Below, one piece after another: positions 58,221 to 64,000 of a stretch of 64,000 bases of DNA. Under the pieces are notes generated by a model that saw nothing but the letters and a program-made list of their open reading frames with translations, made no database searches and was not told where the DNA came from. This DNA is from Peromyscus leucopus. Taxonomy: Eukaryota; Chordata; Mammalia; Rodentia; Cricetidae. The DNA is taken from assembly GCF_004664715.2 (NCBI RefSeq), contig NC_051063.1:113198829-113262828 (forward strand), written 5' to 3'. Position 1 is the first letter of the stretch; every line of letters begins with the position of its first letter. The position numbers were made by a program, and so were the translations under genes.

Positions 58221-59461
58221 GTAGAAAAATGAAAGTAATAAACTAGTTGTCTGCTCTCTTCTGTATGAAATGAAAATCAGTATCACTTAATAACATGAAT
58301 ATCTAAGGAAAATATTTTCAGAATATTTCCATTTAAGAAATGCAAAGAATAGAATTAGAAAATCACTCAGTGGACAAACTCTTGGAAAAAACAATCTCAA
58401 AAAAAGCAACAAGCACTCAGCGATGGAATGCAAAACTGTTAAGGGATAAGATATTAAGGGGGAAATTTAGGGTAGCAAAATCTAGACTAAAAATTATACT
58501 CAGTATTATAGAATTTATGATTCTCAGCTGTATGTACCTTTTGACAATGAAATATGAACATTGTGCACCAATATGAAGCACCCAAGCCAAGGATTAAAAA
58601 ATCCTTTTTTTTTTTTTTAGTTAATAGGAAGTATAGAAAATTTAGGAATATTCTGTACACTATCAGAAGCCATTAATGTACGACAGTTGATGCAGTTTTC
58701 AATGAGTCATTGGAATCACTAAGTTTAGAAAGGACCATTCTTAATTAAGAGAAATCAAAAGAAAGCACAACAATAAATGTGAAAATTGCCTGGGCCCAAG
58801 TTTGAAGACGCCAACTCCAAAATGACATTTTAGAAACCATAAAATATATTTTAATATAGGCTAGAACTAGATGATATTAAAATATATTGATAAATTTCTA
58901 GATGATTATAGAGAAAATATCTTCATTATCAGAGATATGTACATCAGTCTCATAAGGAGGCCACAGGTATTACACTTACAGCTTTAAAGTAGTGTAGCAA
59001 AATGATAAAAGCAAGGGAAAGATGCAGAACATTTGGGAATTGTTAAATCTATAGAATTAGCACAGGTAAATTAATTATCTTATATATTATTGTATCTACT
59101 TCTATGTATTACTAAAGTCCAAAACCTCATATGTTATATGCATTTGCAATATAGAACATAACTCAAAATATACACATTTTTTTCAGTAGAAGTAGTCTGA
59201 AGAGAAACTATAGGAAGTTATCAGAGGTTCAAGAGGCCTTGTGAAAAGGAACCCAAGGACAGAACTCAGAAGCTTCACTCGGAACTCTGGGCATTGTCAA
59301 TCTCCTACATAGTTGCTTCCTATAATCTCACAGAACTGGGTCCTTTATTTGCTTCATACAAGCTGAGGAGTTGGAACAACCATGATAGTAGAAAGTTGGG
59401 CATCTACACCCTCATATCCCCTAGTAAAAGGGCCAAGGAAAACACCTGTTCCACAGCTGTA
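58221..59461. other. Unassigned AT-rich region
   Basis: No supported gene. Parts of 58330-58600 could be old L1 but I cannot confirm it. Confidence 0.35.
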
Positions 59462-59630
59462 CAATGAATGTGTGTGCCCACCCCCATAGTGTTATACAAG
59501 TGACTTAACCCCCAGTGCTGCTGTCATTGAAAATAGGTCCCTAAAGAAGTATTTAGAAAAAAAGTGAGGTCCTGGCCCAAGATGGGGCTGTGATGCAGTT
59601 ATTACTGTCTTCATAACACCAGGTATCCAG
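59462..59630 (+). mobile_element. MLT1-type LTR fragment
   Basis: 'caatgaatgtgtgtgcccac', 'acttaacccccagtgctgctg', 'aataggtccctaaagaagtat' and 'gtgaggtcctggcccaag' follow the start of MLT1-class LTRs. Confidence 0.5.
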
Positions 59631-59639
59631 AGAGTCTCC

Positions 59640-59770
59640 CCGCAGCCTTCCCTTCTCAAGGGAACTCTTTTCCTCTTTTCTTTTCTCCTTCCTCCTTGTT
59701 TCTCTTTTTTCCCCACACAGTTTCTTCCCTTTCTTATCTCCCTCCCTCTACTTCTCCCTCATGCTCTGCT
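59640..59770. repeat. Polypyrimidine tract
   Basis: Mostly C/T on the plus strand, with no regular unit. Confidence 0.7.
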
Positions 59771-60255
59771 CTCTTAGTTCCTAATTCCCACTTCAACCCT
59801 GCACTTATTTTGGGAGGGCCAGCTGAGGACATGTTGATAAGTGTCCACACATGAGTCAGAAAGAACATCCTTATTAGAACTGGTTTCTCATTTTCTCTCT
59901 GACCTTGGACTTCCCATTCTCCAAAACCATGTGAACATTATTTGTCTTTGTGAAGCCTTAATGTCTCTGGTCCTCTGCTATTAGCTGTCCAAGCACACTG
60001 ATTGACCACAAATCAAAAATGGGAAAGGTTTTTACCAAAGGTCTTTAGCTTTAACATAAATGACAGAAGTGGTAGGGGTAGGGGTCTTCCCAGAAAAACC
60101 AAAATCACTTCTTTCTACAGATTTGTTTTGAAGACTGGCACTCAGATTTATGTTTTATTTTGTTTAAAACAGCAGTGACATCAGAGTATGGTTTCATATT
60201 GTTTCTAGGTATTTATAAAAAGCAAACAATTATTTTTTTCCATAGAAAATTAGCT

Positions 60256-60290
60256 TTCAACCCATATTTGGGAAACAAATATGGGTTGAA
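60256..60290. repeat. Perfect 15-bp inverted repeat, 5-nt loop
   Basis: TTCAACCCATATTTG (60256-60270), loop GGAAA, CAAATATGGGTTGAA (60276-60290). No other feature explains it. Confidence 0.95.
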
Positions 60291-60527
60291 GAAAAATTAA
60301 AATTCAGCCGTAAAAATTTCAGGAAAATCAGTTGTTATGCTTCAAAGTCAGTACCAAGAGCAACAGACTGAAACATAAAACACTTCAAAGTTTAGGCTAA
60401 GTAAGAGACAATAACATGTTTAAGCTATGATCAAAGAACTAAAAGGGAAAAGCCAAAAACATGAAGTAAAAACTGAAGACTAAACAGTCAGAGTAGATCC
60501 AAGCAAAGGGCTAAATACAACTTCTAG

Positions 60528-60680
60528 AAACGGCTCCTTCTGAGGACATAGATTTGGATCCCAGAACCCACAGGGTAGCTCACAAGCCCCATAACTCCAG
60601 TTCCAGGTTATCTAGGGCTCCTGAGTGCATGGCTCACACATAAAATCATATATACATATAAACAATAAATGAATCTTGTA
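60528..60680 (+). mobile_element. B2 SINE, 5' truncated
   Basis: 'gatttggatcccagaacccacag', 'ggtagctcacaagccccataactccagttcc' and an AATAAATGAATCTT-type tail match a B2 in sense orientation. Confidence 0.65.
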
Positions 60681-61860
60681 AAATGAATATGTGACAGAGT
60701 AGATCTAGCTGAATAGAATACTGGGGAATAGAAAATGCCTTGGAAATTTACCCTGCAGGACAGTATTTTTTTAAGAAGGGAAATTGTACATAGACACGTA
60801 GAAAAGTAGGAAATAGAGCAAAATGGTACAGCACAGAGAATTCCTATGAGAAGTTGAAAAGACAGACAGAACAGTTAGAGAAGTCACAGATGAGTTAGAA
60901 AGGGGGCATTGCTTGACGTTCATGCTTCACTTCTCTTGTTGGGACATTTCATACAGAGAAGATCTGGAAAGCCTACTCAAAACGTCTGGACAGAGTATAC
61001 CTGTCCCTAGAGTTCCAGTAAAACAGAATACGGTCTTTTTCTCCTGCTCTTAGAATCCCATGGTTGCTAGTAGTTCTTTGTGTAGAGTGAGGCTTTATGT
61101 TCCTTACCCTATCCACTTCAGCAGGTCTTTTGTTATGGTCCTTTCTCAACTCAGGTTTCATCAGTTAGGTTGGTGAAACTTGATGGATGTAATTTTATAA
61201 TAATGTCAATAAATAAATAAATTTTAGAAAAAAGAATAAGGAGAGTCATAGTTTTCCAATAAAGGTTGGTTGTAAGTTTTCAGAACTAAAATAAACAATC
61301 CATAGATTTCAGCAAAATACTAAGACTTCATGAGATTTTTTGCAAAGGACACCTTAAAATCAACCAGATAGAAAAAAAAAGACTACGTATAAAGTAGCAC
61401 AATATAATTAGGAGAAACAATGAGAATGGAATTATATCTTAAAATTGAGCAAAATAAATAAATAAAACCACTAAATTTTTTTATCTTGCCAAAAATCTTT
61501 TCAGAATAAAGTAATACTTCGTTTGGACAAACAATGTAGAGAGTTTTAAGATCAATGGTCCTTATTAAGATTTAAACTTTCATGCTGAAGGGAGCCTGAA
61601 AGTAATTGATATGAGAAGAGAGGGTAAAGTTGTGAGTAGTATACAGGACAGACTTCATCCAATTATCTGGTCAACATGAATATGACATTTATCAACCAGA
61701 GACTGCACACGTTCTTCCAATACTTAGAAAATACATCCTGTGCTAGGCTATTGGTCAAAGTCCTCAACATTTCTGAATTAGTATGTAATGTAGGCAGTAT
61801 TGTTGGCCTGAATATACATAGAAATTAATTACAATATAAAACTTTGAGAGCATATCTGGA
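60681..61860. other. Unassigned region
   Basis: No supported gene. AT-rich, with a few AAATAAAT runs. Confidence 0.35.
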
Positions 61861-62486
61861 ATCCTATAAAACACATTTTCAACATCTCAGGAGTTGAAGA
61901 AGAAAGTGAAACAGTAATAATAACATTATCCATTAAAATATACTGAGATATTACTAAAGGAGATAGAAGGAGAAACCTTAGAACTTTGTTCAGATTAATA
62001 AAGGAGAGACCTGAAAACCAATAACCAAATACTCAAATTGAGAATTTGGGGGAGGGGCAGACAACAAAGTAAAATTAAGGAAAAGACAGAAACAAAAACC
62101 AGAACTACTTACACAAGGGAAAATAAATGATGGAAGTAACTGACAAAAACTAACATTGCTTTTCATGACAAAATCAGCAAAATTCTACCATGATCTCTCA
62201 AGTAAAAGAAAGCAACCAAAAATAAACATCACTATTTAATTCTTGAAGACATCTCATATTCTATTTAATTGGTATTTTCGTGGACACACATTTGTGATTA
62301 ATTATCATTAGTTAATTGTGATGTAGGGTACTTAATTTACACTGACAAACACAATATCTTCAATATTACCTCAACCTGTACAATGAGTCACTGTTGGACA
62401 ATGTACAAATAACAATATTAGGAATATAAAGGAAAATAAACCATAAGGATAAGACAAGGTTTAAGAGGCTATTTAGTATTTTATCT

Positions 62487-62640
62487 GGGTGATAATGGCA
62501 CACACCTTTAATTCCAGCACTGGGTAGGCAGAGACAGGCAGATCTCTGTGAGTTTGAGGCCAGCCTGGTCTACAAAGCAAGTTCCAGAAAATCCGGGGCT
62601 ACACAAAGAAATCCTACCTTGAATAAACACAAAAAAAATT
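62487..62640 (+). mobile_element. Older B1 SINE
   Basis: 'tctgggtgataatggcacacacc' to 'aaatcctaccttgaat' is a diverged B1 with an A-rich tail, just upstream of a young B1. Confidence 0.85.
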
Positions 62641-62648
62641 GTATTTTT

Positions 62649-62828
62649 AAAATGTTTTCTCCAGCCGGGCGGTGGTGGCACATGCCTTTAATCCCAGCAC
62701 TCGGGAGGCAGAGGCAGGCAGATCTCTGTGAGTTCGAGGCCAGCCTGGGTTACCAAGTGAGTTCCAGGAAAGGCGCAAAGCTACACAGAGAAACCCTGTC
62801 TCGAAAAAAAAAAAAATGTTTTCTCCAG
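62649..62828 (+). mobile_element. Young B1 SINE with TSD
   Basis: AAAATGTTTTCTCCAG flanks it (62649-62664 and 62813-62828). The body begins CCGGGCGGTGGTGGCACATGCC and ends CTGTCTCG(A)n. Confidence 0.95.
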
Positions 62829-62880
62829 TAAACTTGAAAAGTTAAAAGAAATAGTTAAATTTCTTGAAAATTGTAACTTA

Positions 62881-63312
62881 CTGTCTTAGGTAGGGTTACT
62901 TTTGCTGTGATGAAACATCATGACCAAAAGCAAATTGGGGAAGAAAGGGTTAATTTGACTTACACTTCCACATCATAGTTCCTCATTAAAGGAAGTCAGG
63001 GCAGGAACTCAAACAGAGCAGGAACTCAAACAGGGCAGGAACCTGGAGGAAGGAGCTGATGCAGAGGCCATGGATGGATGCTCCTTATTGGCTTGCTTTC
63101 CATGCTTTTTCAGCCTGTTTTCTTATAGAAACAGGACCAGCAACCCAGGGATACAACCATTCACAATGGGCTGCCCCCCATCAATAACTAATTAAAAAAT
63201 GTCCCACAGGCTTGCCTATAGCTTGATCCTGTGAAGGCATTTTCTCAGTTGAGATTCCTTCCTTTCAGATGACTCTGGCTTGTGTTGAATTGATATAAAA
63301 GCCAGCTGCCAT
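62881..63312 (-). mobile_element. MaLR-type solo LTR inside L1
   Basis: 'TGTCTTAGGTAGGGTTACTTTTGCTGTGATG' (in part), 'ggaactcaaacagggcaggaacctgg', 'aggcttgcctatagcttgatcc' and 'gcttgtgttgaattgatataaaa' follow a common rodent MaLR-like LTR in reverse orientation. ACTTA occurs on both sides (62876-62880 and 63313-63317), a plausible 5-bp duplication. An internal 18-bp block 'gcaggaactcaaacag' is doubled (about 63000-63035). Confidence 0.6.
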
Positions 63313-63450
63313 ACTTATAAAATTTGTCTGAAGAAGAAATAAACTTGGAAGAATTTCAAAACTATGATATATAATATAAAATAATATTAAAAATTTCCTG
63401 CAAATAGATGGTTTTCTATTTAAGTTTCATCCCCCCTGGAAGCAGAAAAT

Positions 63451-63650
63451 GACACTGTAGAGATAACTCAGCAGTTAAGAGCATTGGCTGCACTTGAAGA
63501 GGACCTTGGTTCAATTCCCAGCACTCACATAGCACCTCAAAACTGTTCATAACTTTAGTTACAGGAGGTCTGACACCTTATTTTGGCTTCTACAGGCGTG
63601 AGGCACACACATACATGCAGGTAGAATATCTATACCCAAAAAATTAACAC
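63451..63650 (+). mobile_element. B2 SINE
   Basis: 'gtagagataactcagcagttaagagcattgg', 'ggttcaattcccagcactcac' and 'gcacacacatacatgcagg' are B2 blocks from the tRNA-like head to the tail. Confidence 0.85.
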
Positions 63651-64000
63651 TTTTTTTTAACTAGAAAATTTAGAATTTCAGAATCCTTCTTGAAAAGAAT
63701 TTTTAAAAAGTGACATACTATTGAGATGAGACTAACATAATGAACATAAAAGACTAGGCAATTTCACTATACTCAAAACTACAAAATAACATATCGGAAT
63801 CTCACCATGTGAATCTAGCTACAGAAAGATAACTTCATTTTCTTATATAAATTCATCCTGTCCAGGTTGATTTTATCCTAGAAATGTAAATCAAATTTAG
63901 CATTAGAAGATTTGTTAATATGGGTGACTCCATTAATGTAAAGATAAATTTATACTGCAGGACAATTTATTCATAATAAAATATGTAAAACATCAAACAG

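Larger units (their letters stand above)
62829..64000 (+). mobile_element. L1 ORF2 remnant split by later insertions
   Basis: Three pieces read as successive ORF2 text: 62829-62880 ('aaaagaaatagttaaatttcttg'), 63313-63450 ('gaagaaataaacttggaagaa', 'aatagatggttttctattt') and 63652-64000 ('gttgattttatcctagaaatg', 'gtgactccattaatgtaaag'). A MaLR-type LTR and a B2 separate them. It is non-coding and continues past the window end. Confidence 0.6.

Noticed and set aside
63000..63040. Short direct repeats considered as a CRISPR-like or regulatory array
   Set aside because: Only two copies of a unit about 20 bp long, inside a MaLR-type LTR, in mammalian DNA.

Overview
This is non-coding, repeat-dense mammalian DNA, almost certainly from a cricetid rodent (hamster, deer mouse or vole type). 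The best clue is the young B1 SINEs at about 22946, 34172, 35832, 55562, 56609 and 62665. They share a 'GTAGCTTTGCGCCTTTCCTGG' type segment (seen on one strand or the other) that differs from the usual mouse B1. Rodent L1 3' ends, B2/B4 SINEs, MaLR-type LTRs, a URR1-like hAT element and long (CA)n tracts agree with this. I see no multi-exon gene, tRNA, rRNA, CRISPR array or bacterial feature.

The one coding-type locus is at 32592-35182. It is a processed retrocopy of Hnrnpr (hnRNP R) with a 16-bp target-site duplication, a CpG-rich 5' UTR, an intact 184-codon reading frame, an ATTAAA poly(A) signal and an A-tail. Only the first 166 residues are hnRNP R. Exactly where RRM1 should begin, the copy switches to SINE-derived sequence and then to about 1.9 kb of repeat-rich 3' sequence. 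The switch falls on 'CAC', the bases that follow the CCCAG of a sense B1-type SINE. The simplest reading is that the copied RNA was an alternative Hnrnpr transcript whose terminal exon was created by SINE exonization. It would encode a short hnRNP R with the N-terminal acidic domain and no RNA-binding domains.

Layout: 1-6.4 kb, microsatellites, an old L1 3' end, an ancient antisense L1M piece and a MIR. 6.4-9.2 kb, two head-to-tail L1 3' ends. 9.8 kb, an ORR1-type LTR on the minus strand. 11.4 kb, B2. 12.9-13.9 kb, a 5'-inverted L1. 15.3 and 20.5 kb, two LTR-like repeats, with (AC)n and (GT)n(GA)n tracts near 19.7-19.9 kb. 17.4 and 18.8 kb, Tigger-like and URR1-like DNA transposons. 22.5-23.1 kb, SINEs. 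23-28 kb, mostly unassigned. 28.5 kb, MLT1-type LTR. 29.6-30.9 kb, L1 and B2. 32.6-35.2 kb, the Hnrnpr retrocopy. 35.8 kb, a very young B1 with a 60-bp T tract. 38.7-42.6 kb, L1 3' ends and a 106-bp tandem duplication. 43-49 kb, mostly unassigned AT-rich DNA. 49-53 kb, L1, B2 and ORR1 pieces. 53-55.5 kb, repeat-poor AT-rich DNA with palindromes and octamer motifs. 55.5-64 kb, dense B1/B2/L1/MaLR sequence, ending in an L1 ORF2 remnant interrupted by later insertions.

Repeat family names rest on recognition by eye. Boundaries are approximate unless a target-site duplication is given.
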